Source: Chlamydiales bacterium (GTDB lineage Bacteria > Chlamydiota > Chlamydiia > Chlamydiales > JAAKFR01). Taken from it: DNA of 64,000 nucleotides. A program made the position numbers and the translations under genes. The notes under the pieces are model-generated. The model did no database searches. It was not told the origin of the DNA and saw only the letters and a program-made list of their open reading frames with translations. Positions 1 through 11,500 of this stretch are shown piece by piece. The stretch is taken from assembly GCA_024233495.1 (NCBI GenBank), contig JACKPM010000003.1, positions 238,971 to 302,970 of the forward strand, written 5' to 3'. Position 1 is the first letter of the stretch. Every line of letters starts with the position of its first letter.

Positions 1-1470
1 TTTCTTCCTTGTATTAAAGCCATGGATATTGCGAATCCCTAAAAGGCGGTAGAGCTCATACCGTTTTTCCATCTCCTTCACAAGCCACCGAAGAGCTGCT
101 GTTGCCCCTCCCGGCTCGGTGATCACAGGCGCGAGCATGTGAGGAAGGTGTGTGAAGCCCGTAAGCTCCACTTTCTTAGGGTCAATCATCACAAGCTTGA
201 TCTCATCGGGACGCGCATTCATCACAATCGACATCACAAGGGTGTTGATGCAAACAGACTTTCCAGAGCCAGTTGCTCCTGCAATGATCAGGTGTGGCAT
301 CTTGGTAAGGTCTGCCCACACATCGTCTCCATTCACCATCTTGCCCAGAAGGAGAGGAATATGCGCCTTTTTATTTCCTGCTTGATAATCCTCTAGAAGA
401 TCGCGGAAGCTCACCTCTTGCGGATGAGGGTTGGGCACCTCAATGCCAACTGCTGCCTTGCCCGGAATAGGGGCAATGATGCGGATCGATTTCGCCTGCA
501 TATTGAGTGCGATGTCGTTTTCTAGTGCTTTGATCTTCTGAACTTTTACGCCAAAAGCGGGATGCACTTCAAATGAAGTAATGGTGGGGCCGCAGTGAAT
601 ATCGCCCACCCTAGCTTCAATGCCAAAGCTTTGCAATGTCTCTTCCAGCACATTCGCCTGCTTTTTCAAGTCGCTCTTCAGCGCTGTTTGGTCAATGTGC
701 TTCACCTCAGTGAGCAAATCTGAGGGGGGAAGTGCGTAGTCACCAAGAACAATGGGCTTTAGTTTGGGCAGAGGTTTGCGTTCCTGTGGCAGTTTAATCT
801 CAATCTCTCGCTCAAGTGGATCATCACGCACAATTGAACCGCTTTCAAAAGGCGTGGAGCGTACAGGCATTGCAGCTGCAAGTAGCCGCTTTTTCGGCAC
901 TAATCTTTTGAGCTTGTGAAAGGGGATAGTAATAGGGAAAAGTTTGTAGAGCGAGAAGCCAAGAAGGAGCAAGAAAAGAAGAGAAGAACCGACAGAACCT
1001 AAGATTCTTTTGAGACAAAATGCAGTGTCAGCGTAGAGGCGGTGTAGTGGCACGCCCCCTAAATAGTGGCGGGAAAAGGAGGGGGCAGGAGCATGACTTT
1101 TAGGGAAGTAGTCAGTGTAGACAAAGCGATCAAAAGCAGAAGTGTTAGAGGCTTGCACAAGTAAAAATGCAAATGCTATCACGACAAAACTAAAGTAGAG
1201 CACCTCTTTGCGCATGAAGTTTTTTTTGGCAAGCAGTGTATAGGCACGCCACCCCCAAAAGAGGGGAAGCAAGAAAGCAGCGAGGCCTAAAAGGTAGAAG
1301 AGAGTCCATCCAATGAGGTGGCCTGCAAAGCCTAACCAGTTGACATGTGCGTCGCGGCTGTGATAGCTCAGAAGGCTGAGAAGCGAAAGAAGGGAGAGTG
1401 CGCCGAGAAAAACTCCGCGCATTGCAATTGACGGTTTTTTTCTCTTTTTTGGTTTTTTCTTTTTGCGCAT
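1..1470 (-). CDS. ftsK: DNA translocase FtsK/SpoIIIE, 5' part (runs off the window)
   Basis: About 490 codons are visible; the C-terminal part lies beyond base 1. The start is the ATG at 1470-1468, opening a Lys-rich stretch (MRKKKKPKKRKK) followed by hydrophobic segments over residues ~17-75, another near 80-95, and one near 150-170, as expected for the FtsK membrane anchor. A soluble part follows with the FtsK alpha/beta signature (IIAPIPGKAAVGIEVPNP) and a Walker A GATGSGKS at about residues 397-404, then the family block VMIDPKKVEL. FtsK is a hexameric ATP-driven pump that moves chromosome ends through the division site. In C. trachomatis ftsK lies next to nqrF (CT739/CT740, from memory); here they are more than 40 kb apart. 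No clear Shine-Dalgarno is seen. It is divergent from the MFS gene with only about 11 bases between the starts. Confidence 0.95.
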   Translation of the reverse strand, partial: MRKKKKPKKRKKPSIAMRGVFLGALSLLSLLSLLSYHSRDAHVNWLGFAGHLIGWTLFYLLGLAAFLLPLFWGWRAYTLLAKKNFMRKEVLYFSFVVIAFAFLLVQASNTSAFDRFVYTDYFPKSHAPAPSFSRHYLGGVPLHRLYADTAFCLKRILGSVGSSLLFLLLLGFSLYKLFPITIPFHKLKRLVPKKRLLAAAMPVRSTPFESGSIVRDDPLEREIEIKLPQERKPLPKLKPIVLGDYALPPSDLLTEVKHIDQTALKSDLKKQANVLEETLQSFGIEARVGDIHCGPTITSFEVHPAFGVKVQKIKALENDIALNMQAKSIRIIAPIPGKAAVGIEVPNPHPQEVSFRDLLEDYQAGNKKAHIPLLLGKMVNGDDVWADLTKMPHLIIAGATGSGKSVCINTLVMSIVMNARPDEIKLVMIDPKKVELTGFTHLPHMLAPVITEPGGATAALRWLVKEMEKRYELYRLLGIRNIHGFNTRKK

Positions 1471-1481
1471 GGTGGCAATGA

Positions 1482-2528
1482 GTGTTGATTCCTGTTCTCA
1501 TTATATTCTATGAATTCGTGCTGAATATGTCTAATAGCATGTGCTACCCAGCACTTGTCGAAATTACGACTGACCTCAATACGCGCTACAACACAGCGCA
1601 GCTCTCCATTTCCACGTGGCTTGCAGGGATCGCCTTTGCAGCCCCCTTTATGACTCCTTTGGCAAATCGCTTTGGTAGACGCCCTTTCATCTTGGGTGGC
1701 ATGCTCACCTTTCTTTTTTTTACGTTGCTCACGGCACTGGCTCCCACAATCGCCCTTTTTATTTTGGCGCGCTTTTTCCAAGGCATTGGTGTTGCAACCT
1801 TCCTTGTTCTTGGCTATGTGACGGCGCGAGAGAACTATTGCGGACATACACTCTACCCCTGGCTTATACTCGCCCCAATGGTAGCTCCTCTTGTGGGGGG
1901 CTCGCTTCTAATTGTGCTCGACTGGCGTCTTCTCTTTACGCTTATTTTCCTGCTTGCCCTGCTGCCTCTGTTTCTTTTCTGGTTCTTTTTACCTGAGACT
2001 AACCCAGAGCCCAAAAAGATTGACCTTAGCCTCACTAAAGATACCCACTTCTATGCGCGTACGCTCACAGGAGCTGCTCTTTTTGCCACCCTCTTTATCT
2101 GGATCTCTGCCTCTCCATATTTGATTGTCTGGAAATTGAAATACACCCCCTTCGTTTTTGGAGCAGCCCAAGTGCCGGTTTTCGGGGCAATTGTCGTGGG
2201 GCGCCTCTTAAAAAAACGACTCCGCAAGTGGGGGCTTTATATCGCTTTTGCCTCTGCGGTGTGGCTTGTCTTGTGGAACCTCTTTGTGAGCGGCAACCTC
2301 CTTACCACTCTCCTCCCTATGGCTGGGGTGGGACTTGGCTATGGAGCCCTCCCTAAGATGGGGCGAGATGGCCCCTCTATCACTCTCTACTTCCTGATGG
2401 CCGCCCTTGGTAGCTTTTGGGTCGCCCTCATGGATGAGAGCATTTTGGGCGTATCTGCCCTCATTTTGATCTTCTCTAGCTTCGCCTGTTTCTCTCAGTT
2501 CTCCTGGGAAAGAATGAAACAATCTTAA
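1482..2528 (+). CDS. MFS transporter, Bcr/CflA-like drug efflux type
   Basis: 348 residues, very hydrophobic, with roughly ten to eleven membrane segments. The first helix ends in a SxxYxPALxEI pattern typical of the Bcr/CflA branch, and the loop between helices 2 and 3 carries the MFS motif A (NRFGRRP). A second conserved stretch, RFFQGIGVAT, matches the helix-4 region of that branch. The family exports small molecules by proton antiport; the substrate cannot be told from sequence. It is shorter than the usual ~390-400 residues because of compact C-terminal helices. Start: a TGA lies directly upstream in frame at 1479, so the first possible start is GTG at 1482; later TTG 1485 or ATG 1527 would cut helix 1. 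The start lies almost on top of the ftsK start, so the two genes share a very short divergent promoter region. Confidence 0.8.
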   Translation: MLIPVLIIFYEFVLNMSNSMCYPALVEITTDLNTRYNTAQLSISTWLAGIAFAAPFMTPLANRFGRRPFILGGMLTFLFFTLLTALAPTIALFILARFFQGIGVATFLVLGYVTARENYCGHTLYPWLILAPMVAPLVGGSLLIVLDWRLLFTLIFLLALLPLFLFWFFLPETNPEPKKIDLSLTKDTHFYARTLTGAALFATLFIWISASPYLIVWKLKYTPFVFGAAQVPVFGAIVVGRLLKKRLRKWGLYIAFASAVWLVLWNLFVSGNLLTTLLPMAGVGLGYGALPKMGRDGPSITLYFLMAALGSFWVALMDESILGVSALILIFSSFACFSQFSWERMKQS

Positions 2529-2581
2529 TCAATGTTTAATATTAAAAATCTACAATGCATTTAAACTAAGTTAATTCAACT

Positions 2582-5500
2582 TTGAAAAAAAGGTGTGTTT
2601 TGGCAAGTCCTCTGCATTCGAAAAGTCCTGCATTAGATTCACCCCTAGAGGAAAAGAGGGCAAGCTCCTATGACTATGCCAAGCTTTTTGCGCGCATATG
2701 TCCTAAAATGCCTCCCCTTGGTCTTGAGCAAAAACTTGTCCCTGCAGTCTTTTTGGATGGAAGGTTAAAAGACTCTGGCTTAGAGGGGCTTAGCACTCGT
2801 ATATGCGCAGAAGCTCTCGCTGCTGTTTTAGAGGAGTTAGAGGGGCATATCCCTGAAGTGGCAGAAGTCGCCGCGCTCTTTCGCCAATTAGCTATAACAG
2901 CACTAGCGCTCAAATCTTCTAATCACGACGAAGTGATCAGAGAAGTCCAGCAACTTGCCGCAGGGCAATCGCTATTGATTCCAGGAGGATGGAGAGCGCG
3001 ACCGGAAGGGCATGCGATGATCTATCGCTTTGAGAAGTATGCACCTGGCTTCTATAATTTCTATCTGTACAATACGGGAGCTGGTCTTTCGTATCATCCA
3101 ACTGGAGGATCTCCGAATGGTCAAAGATACGCTACAGTTCTTCATTTCGAAAAAATTCCAGAAAGTGTGATTTTTCAAGGCACAGACTCGGCACTTATTC
3201 AGCATCTCCTATTTTTGTTAACAACTGTCCAGAAAGATGATTTTGAGCCAAGGGTCATTTACGAGGGTATATTGCGTAAACTCTGGGAGTATCAGCAATT
3301 CCCTAAAAAGGCTCTTGAAGGAAGAAAAAGTCAGCGTGAGGGAGTGTGTGCATGGAAGAGTGGTCTGGCAGTTCTCTCACACATGCTTGAGAGAGCGGTT
3401 TATGATAGAGTACACTTTTATATTCGGTGGGCGTTTGTTCATAAAATCGAAAGTGCATCTACTTCTAATGAAGTGGCCATACGTTGCCACCATAAGGCAA
3501 TTGAGATTTTCAATTTAGAGGGGTCGGAAAAATTAAAAAGAGGGCAGCTATCATTAGAAGAGGTGGAAGCAGCGCTCTTAGCTTCTGATGCTGTAAAAAA
3601 AAAGTGCGCTTTGCAACAGCCTCCCCTTCAATTAAGAAGGCAGCTTCCTGCTCTAGACGCCCCTTCGGACCTGACATGTTCAATTTCTCCTTTAGCAATG
3701 GGAAAAAGTTGTTCAGGACATCCTAAAAATCCTCCTCCTCAATACCCTCTGTTTTCTCTTACAGATTCTCATGAAAAGCAGCTTCAAATCATATACAACT
3801 GGCAAAACCCTCAAGGTGATGCAGCAATTGATATGTGGATGCAGATGCTGCACTATGCTGTAGCAAAGCTTCCTTTCGAAGAGGATTTTTGGAATAGAAG
3901 TACGCTTTCTACGGATGTTCTTCTCAACCTTCTGGAGCGATTAAAGGAAGCGACTAGAGTAAGACATGGCCACCTCTCACCTCAAGAAAAGCTTACAGCT
4001 TATACTCTTTACGTTCATACTTTTGAGCTCTCAAAGAGCAAAAGTCCGAACGCTTTTGCCTCCGTCTCTCCTTATATTCCAAGCTTTTTAGAAAATGAGC
4101 GCATTTTTAGCCTGAAGACTCCCTTTTTCCACCTACTTGAACCAGGAGCGCAGCAGCAATACTCAGCGCTATTACGCTATCAGCAAAGGTACTTGTCTAA
4201 AAAAAATTTTACCTCTTTTGAAAGAATTCCAAAGGAAAGGAGACATAGAAGAATTGAGGGGGTGCCTAAGGATTTCGACATCAGGGTACTGCGTGCCATT
4301 TTGGATGAGCATCCAGAATATATTGGACCAGCGTCAGCTGGGAGCTTTCCATTTGAGTGCAATCCATCCTTTTTCAGGCATTTTCTAAAAGACCCTATGG
4401 ACGATAGGGTGAAAGCTATAGGAAATTTCTTAGGAAGGGGTTCGCAGATACCACAAGAGAGTATGTGGGTCAAGATTTTTCTAAAGAGTACATGGCTCAT
4501 TTCTTCCTTTTTTGAAAAGGAGGTGCTAGAGCAAGATTGGCATTCTGTGGCCCCTAATGTTTCTCGGCCTTATGAGACGTATGGTAGATTCATCAATACC
4601 TCGGCTCCCTATTTATGCGAGAGCGTTTCGCTTTCCCCCCCATATAAGACTTTAAGAAAGGACCCACTTCTGCATTTTGACAGAAGTTTTGCTGCTGATA
4701 CTGCTTTGGCTCTCCCCTACAGTGAAAAGACTACAAGAGAGGCAGAAAGCCTTATCCAATACCGCCAGGTGACGGCCCTAAAAAAAGGGGATCGTGATTT
4801 GTGGCTCATCCGGCAAATCTCTTGGGCGAATGCGCGGAAAGAGTTACGTGCTCTTCAGATGTTTCTCTCGTTCAAACATTATCCTGAAATGTTTGATAAG
4901 GAAGAGCATCGACTGCTCTTTTGGGTAGAGCTATTTAAAAGCCACATTATTGAAAACGTTGTAGTGCATGACTTGCCCCAGCAGATAGCTGAAAATCCTG
5001 TCCTTATGATTGAAGCTGCAGAATTTGTTCAAAATGGCCTGCGCTACTTTGTTGAAGCAGAAAAAGATCCTCTTAATAAACTGAGCAAAACGCTCTTTTT
5101 TGTCCAGATAGCATCTGAGTTATATCAGCACATAGTCTCTCTTCCAGACTCACAAGAAAAACAAATTTTCGTTGAGATGGTAGGGCGGTGTGAAGCTGAG
5201 CTTAAACGGCTGCTTGAGGAAAAGAAACCCTCCTTTGATCAAAAAAGCGCGATTTTCCTCCATCTTCTTCATATGGAACTAGCGAAAAGAGAAGAGGGAA
5301 GAAGGGAGAACGTAGTTGCTTTGTGGTGTGCACACACAGTTTTCCGCATTCCAGGGGGCGAATATCAAAGGGAAGTCGTCGAGCTAGAAAAGTTAATGTC
5401 CGGCCGTTTGTTGCTTCACCTATTACAGTGGCAGGGCGATGAAAGCTTCGACTGGAATCCGTCGATGGCATCTGTTTTTCGTATTTTGGGGCTTGAAGGG

Positions 5501-8500
5501 CGTGATGTAGAGAGATGGTCGAAAACACCGGGAAAACTTGAGTTTAGAAGCGGAGGTTTAACTGTTCATCTACAAACAGGAAAAGTGTTTGAAGGTGGGA
5601 ACGAAATCTCTCCTAAGGTGCTTCGGCCGGATGTGAATAGCCCCGTCTACAAAAATCTTTTTGGCACTCTCACATTTGACTACTTCCAAAATGGCGATTT
5701 TTATACGTTCCAGCACCCTAAATACGGTGAAATGCGTGTGAAAGGAGGTGCAAACTTTGATACGACAATAGAGTTTTTCCATGAGGGAGAGTGGAGGCTG
5801 TATATCCCTCGAAAAGTGGTTTTAAAACATACCGAAACTACTCTTCCTCTTTCGCTCGTCGAAAAGCCCTATTTGCACTGGGTGAAAGGCGACTTTACCG
5901 GCTCAACGCTTATCATCACAACTGAGGAGAACTGGAAACAAGAGGTGGCAACCTACTGTACGCATGAACGCCTCTTACGCTGTGGCCCACACCTGGTAAC
6001 TCAAGGGAAGAGGCAAGGTTTTACTTGCTTTGGAGTAATAGACTCCGCTCAATATCAAGAGATCTATAGGCAAGTGGATGGAGAGCTGCATAGAGTGGTT
6101 TTCCCTCGAAGGCATTCCCTTGATGGGAAGCCGCTTACGTTTCTATGGAAAGAGGGGCATCTTGTTTGGGGAAGCGACTTGCGCTTCTTTTTGACCGAAA
6201 AAAAAATGGTGGGCTTCCTTCCTGTTGAAGAATACTTAGTTGTAGAAAATCGAGCAGGAAAGAAAAAAGTTCTCCTCCCGGTGGATAGAATCAGTTCTTG
6301 GGATTCGAAAGCTTTTGCTGCTCACACAAAGCTTCTAGTTGCTCAAAGAAAGTACCCTACCACGGAAGAAGAGTTTGTGGAGTCGAAAAATTTTTACTAC
6401 CTTGAGTATGATTTGAAGGGAAGGGAATTGATTCCTCAAAGTGTCGAAGGTCAGCTATTTTTGTCATACTTGAAGCTGCAGGATCGCAACTTCACACAAG
6501 CAATAGCACTCTTACAGCAGCTCTCCTTAATCGATCAACTCTCTTTATTGAGCCAAGAGATTTTTAACTTGATCTTCTCCTGTGCTACTGATGGAAAGCA
6601 CAGAGCTCCTGAATGCGCAGCAATTATTTTGAAAGCTTTTTGCTTATATAAGGCACATATTGAGAAAGGGCCCAGTGGCGTAGTGAAAAGTTTGAGCCCA
6701 GAATGCGGAAAAGAAATTGTAGCGCTCTACAAGTACTATGATGATATGGAGCGTGCTGTGCCAAAAGCATTTCGCCTCACACAAGAGGAGAAAATGGCCT
6801 TTCCTTTTCTCGGGGACACTCCTAACTCTACATCACCAATCATTCTCCCTAAGATGGCATCTTGGGATATGCCTCCTAATATCCTACCCTTGTACTCCCC
6901 AGGGGCAGAGAACTTTATCACTTCTCCTATATCACCGAAGGAAAGACTCTACCGCGCAGACTTTTGGTGGATGTGGAATATCGCTATTAATGGAACAGAA
7001 AAAGAAAAAGCTTATCTAGAAGTTGCTCTTTTGAAGGAGCTTAGCTATCAGAATGATGGGAGGGGGCTGGACGTCAGTATAAGTACGCTCCTCCTTGATG
7101 CTTTGAACACTCCAGGTAGACCGCATGCTCTATTTCCTCCTGTCGAGAAATCTGGTGAAACAAGTTTGAGCAGATTTGGCTCATCTGAATCTTCGAGAAA
7201 TTCTGAAGCTAGAATGAAAAATGATGAAATTCAAAATGACTGGGTCAAGAAAATTATGCATTGGCGTGTCCAGACGAACAACTACCCTAGTCATAGAAAA
7301 AAATCGCCATCAGTGCAAATTGAGGCGCTGACAAGTGAAGAAGAGACACTAGCTGCTGGTACCTTTGATCTTAGCTGCGCCTCTCTCAATCTTTCGGAAT
7401 ATGAGGAGAAGTATTTAAGTCTGCATGAGGGGTTAGTCATCATCAAAGGAAGAAGCACACCTTTGGACAGAGTGACATTTCCACGCACTGTTGAAACCTC
7501 TCTTGTACCGACAACCTACAAAGCCTCAGTTGAGCGCGCTTTGGATGCCGCAGAAAAAGATTACACGGCTGGAGAAAGGTTGTTAGAGGAAAAAGAGGAG
7601 GTGGAGATCTCTCCTGAATCGGCTCAACAAATGACAGAGCTTTTCAGGTCTAGGGAGGCGAATCTTCTTGAGCAGATAGGAGAAATTGAACTAAGCATTT
7701 TGGAATTGGCAAATAAGTTACCTCAAGAGCGGAGAGCGCGCGCCTTTAGAGAGGCTGATCTTCTTTCTGGCGTTGCCAAGCCTTTAGACATTTTCGATCT
7801 GGAAGCGCTTTTCCTCTCTCGTAAGAGAGCTAATTTCAAGATGAGCAATCCAGCTCTTACTGCTGAAGATATTCACACTCTATACGAAGGGATAGCAAGA
7901 TGGGAAGTATTGCAGATCAATCTTTTGCGCATCCAACAGCTTGAAGGCTGGCTAGGAAAGATAGAGGCTTTGGATAACAAACCAGGAGAGTCGACAGAAG
8001 AGCTTGTTGAATTGCGCAAGGTGTTTTGTGGGCGCATTTACGCCATTTTGCAGATGGATCCTTCCAAATTTCAAGGGGAAGAGAGAAGTACCTACCTTGT
8101 TTTCAATCGCATTTCTGGAAGGCAGCCACGTCCTGATCAAGTGAGAGATGAAGAGTTTGTGCGCACAAGGCCGTGCATTTTGACACGCATCATGGGGGCA
8201 GGAAAGACATCCGTGGTTGCTCCGCTCTGGGCAAAGCGGTGTCAAGATAGGGGTGTTCTTCCTGTCTTGTTTGTAGAAGACGCTCTCTACGGCCCCTTTG
8301 CACATGCGCTGAAAACATCGCAAAAAACGTGCTTTGGGCAAGAAGTATTCACCATTCGATACTCGAGAGAGCAGCTTACAGAAGCACGGCTTCGCTATAT
8401 TTTGAAGAGACTGAAGCAAGCAAAAAACAGAGGCGACCTATTGATCATGACGCCTCAAATGCTCCAGCTTCTTGATCTAGAAAGGTTCTTAGCTTTTAAA

Positions 8501-11500
8501 AAAGAGGTGAATGCGCCCCATTCAGATGGTCGACTCAATCTTCTAAACGAAATTTTAGGAATTTTCAAATTACAAGCAGAAGGGTTGGGGGATGAGATTG
8601 ATTTATTGCTCCGAAGCAATATGGAAGTGAACCTGCCTTCAGGAGAGGAAGTCAATATTTCGATGCCAAGGGTGGCCTTAACAAAGGTGATTTTCGATGT
8701 CCTTTGCTCTGACACAGTCTTCGCGTATCCAGACACCTCTATGCGCACATTCGTACGTTTAGAAAAAAAAGAGCAGACCGCTTTGAGTGAGCTGGATTGG
8801 AAAGTAGCAAGAAAAAGGGTAGCTGAAGAGATTGTGTCACACCCTCTCCTGCGCATTGGAACTGAAAAGTCTAAACAGCGGGAGTTTATTGAATTTGTGT
8901 GTGGTGAAATGAAGGATCCCAAAAATCCTTTTATCACCTACGTTGATCAGCTTTTAAAGTCTGAAGATGAAGAAGATAAAGAGGCTGCCCAGCTAATTTG
9001 CTTAACAAAGCTTCTATTGGTCGAACTAATGCCAAACTGTTTCAGAGAGACTGGAGGAAGAAACTTTGGTCGATGGAGAGATTTAGGACAAGCGTTAAAG
9101 ACTCCAGGGAAAGTAACACCTTATCTTGCTGTTCAGACTCCTGCTCCCACAGAATTTGCATACCACTACGAGGCGCTTGTAAAGCACATGATGCTAGCTG
9201 TGCAGGAGGGAGTAGAGGAGGAGCAGGTGAAGTTTGTATGCTTGTGCATGCTCAGGTCAGCCCGCATTCAAGTTTTACAAAAAGCAATTCCCTTCCACAA
9301 AACAGACTTTGCTTCCCTATTTCACCACCTTACAGGTGGTATGGACCTTCTTGATATCGAGCAAGAGGGGATGTTGGAAGAGGCGACAAGAAGGATCAAT
9401 AGCTCGGTTAGTAGGCGTCTCGCCTTCGAAAGTGAGACAGCCAGTGTGCATGTCACTTATCATGAAGAGCGCCTCTCTAGTAGCCCTCATGACTATGAGC
9501 GGCTTATGCACAAAAAACTCTCTGGAATGTCAGGGACTACCTGGAATAGCGACGGCTATCCTATTCACTTGGCAGATAACGTCAAGCCAGATGAAGGAAC
9601 GCAAGGACGTATCAACAAGTGTGTCATGATGCGTAAAAGGGAGACACAAGTTGAGGTATTTACTTCTGCTGATATCAAAGCAGAGTTAGAAAAATTTTAT
9701 GATGAGAAAAAAAACACCTTTGTCACTGGAATTTTTGATTCTGGAGCCTTCTTTGGAAAGAGAGGTTTAAGTAACCGGCAGGTTGCAGAAAAGATTTTGG
9801 AGTTGATGCTCGAGAAGCAGGTGTCTCAAAGAGCGGTTCTTTTCTTTGATAAGCCGCCAGGCGGTGTACAAGCGAACCAGTTTGCTGCGGTTGTCGCCCT
9901 CCCGAGTGGAGAAATTACTTACAGATTGATTGAAGGAACTTCAGCTCAAGATATTGCAAAAGCCGGTTTTGAGTCATCAAATGAATATATACTTTTCTTG
10001 CCTGAGCGGCAGACAACAGGAACAGATGTTCCCCTCCCGCTCACTGCACAAGCAGTCGTCACAGTTGATGAAACGATGACTATGCGCACGTTCCACCAAA
10101 CAATCATGCGCCTACGCGACTTCACCAATCGGCAACGCGTGCATTTCCTAGTCTCACCGGTTGTAGCTGAGAAATGCCCATCGGGGACAGATATGATTGA
10201 CTACATTTTGCAGCTTTGCGTAGTGAATGAAGCGCGAGCAAAGGCTGACTCCATGTTACGCTCATACAAGCAGATGATTGATCAGGTAGTAAAAGATCAT
10301 TTCCGCAAGAAAATTGAGAGGTATTCCCAGCTTCCAATAGATCAAAAAATAGCGTTTGAGAAGTTTTATCACCCATTTGTTTTCCCCTCAAATACCGATG
10401 ACCTATGCGGCCAGTTTTTAGGTATTGAGGAAGATGTGCCCACAATTCATAGTTTAGAGCTCTATGCAGCGCGCCTCACTGCAAGGTTAGAAGCACAGAA
10501 AGCAAAAGTGGAGGGGATGTACGTTGGCGAGTCTCTTTCTGAAGAGGTGCAAAGTATTAGAAATGAAGTAAATGAGATACTTGAAAGAGCGGCGCATCAT
10601 AAAGAGGGCTTCAGTGACACTGTACATATGATTCGAGAGAAAAAGGCGGAAGAGGGCCCCTCAATGCAAGCAGAGATGCTGCAGGAGTCTCAGGTGCAGC
10701 AAGAGCAACGAGCAGATGTCAAAGTTGAGTTAGAGCTTTCTGTGCAGTTAGAGCAAGAGCTTCAACAGCTCCTGTCAACAGGGGAGCACTTGATGCCTCG
10801 TGAGCAAGATAAGTGGTTCTTAGAAAAGGCGCAAGTTGAGGGGATGATTGCCGCTATGCAGGCTGGAAAATATGTAGCCGGTGTACATCCTTTTGCCAAC
10901 TCCATCTTGAACACCTTGAATGTTCCCGAGAGCTATCAGCGCTTTGCTGCATGTTTCGACTCTCCGCTCTTTGCCACGACTAACTTCCTAGAGCCCGTTG
11001 AAGGGGGAACATTTGCCATCATGAACCCTCTTTACCGTCCAGCTAATCAGGTTTTAGTTTTGCAGAAGAGCGACTCAAGATATGTGTTTCTGCTTCTTTC
11101 GGAGGCAGAAGCAGAAGGGGTAGCAAGAGTATTACGAGAGAGTATCCATGAGAGAGTTTGGCTAGTAGCCCCTTCAGCAACACCTATGGCCCCTTCCAAG
11201 TCGCCTTTCCCTATTAGGGACCCAGAAGTTAGAGCGGCCCTTTTAGAGATTAACTTGATCCGTGGTAGCTTGAGTACAATTCATGACCTCAAGATGTCTC
11301 TTGAGGCTCTTTGTTGGGCAGCTTCTTCAGTGGTGGATGCAAAAAGAGATTTCCTCAGGCTTAGGTTTGCAAAGATTCCAATTGAGCAAGATATATTAGC
11401 ATGCAGTGGTTTGTTGACTGGATGCGTTAGTGAGAAGAGAACCCTTACTACTGTTGCCTCATTTGAGGAAACTACTCCCGTTGAGGTGAACCCTGCAGTC

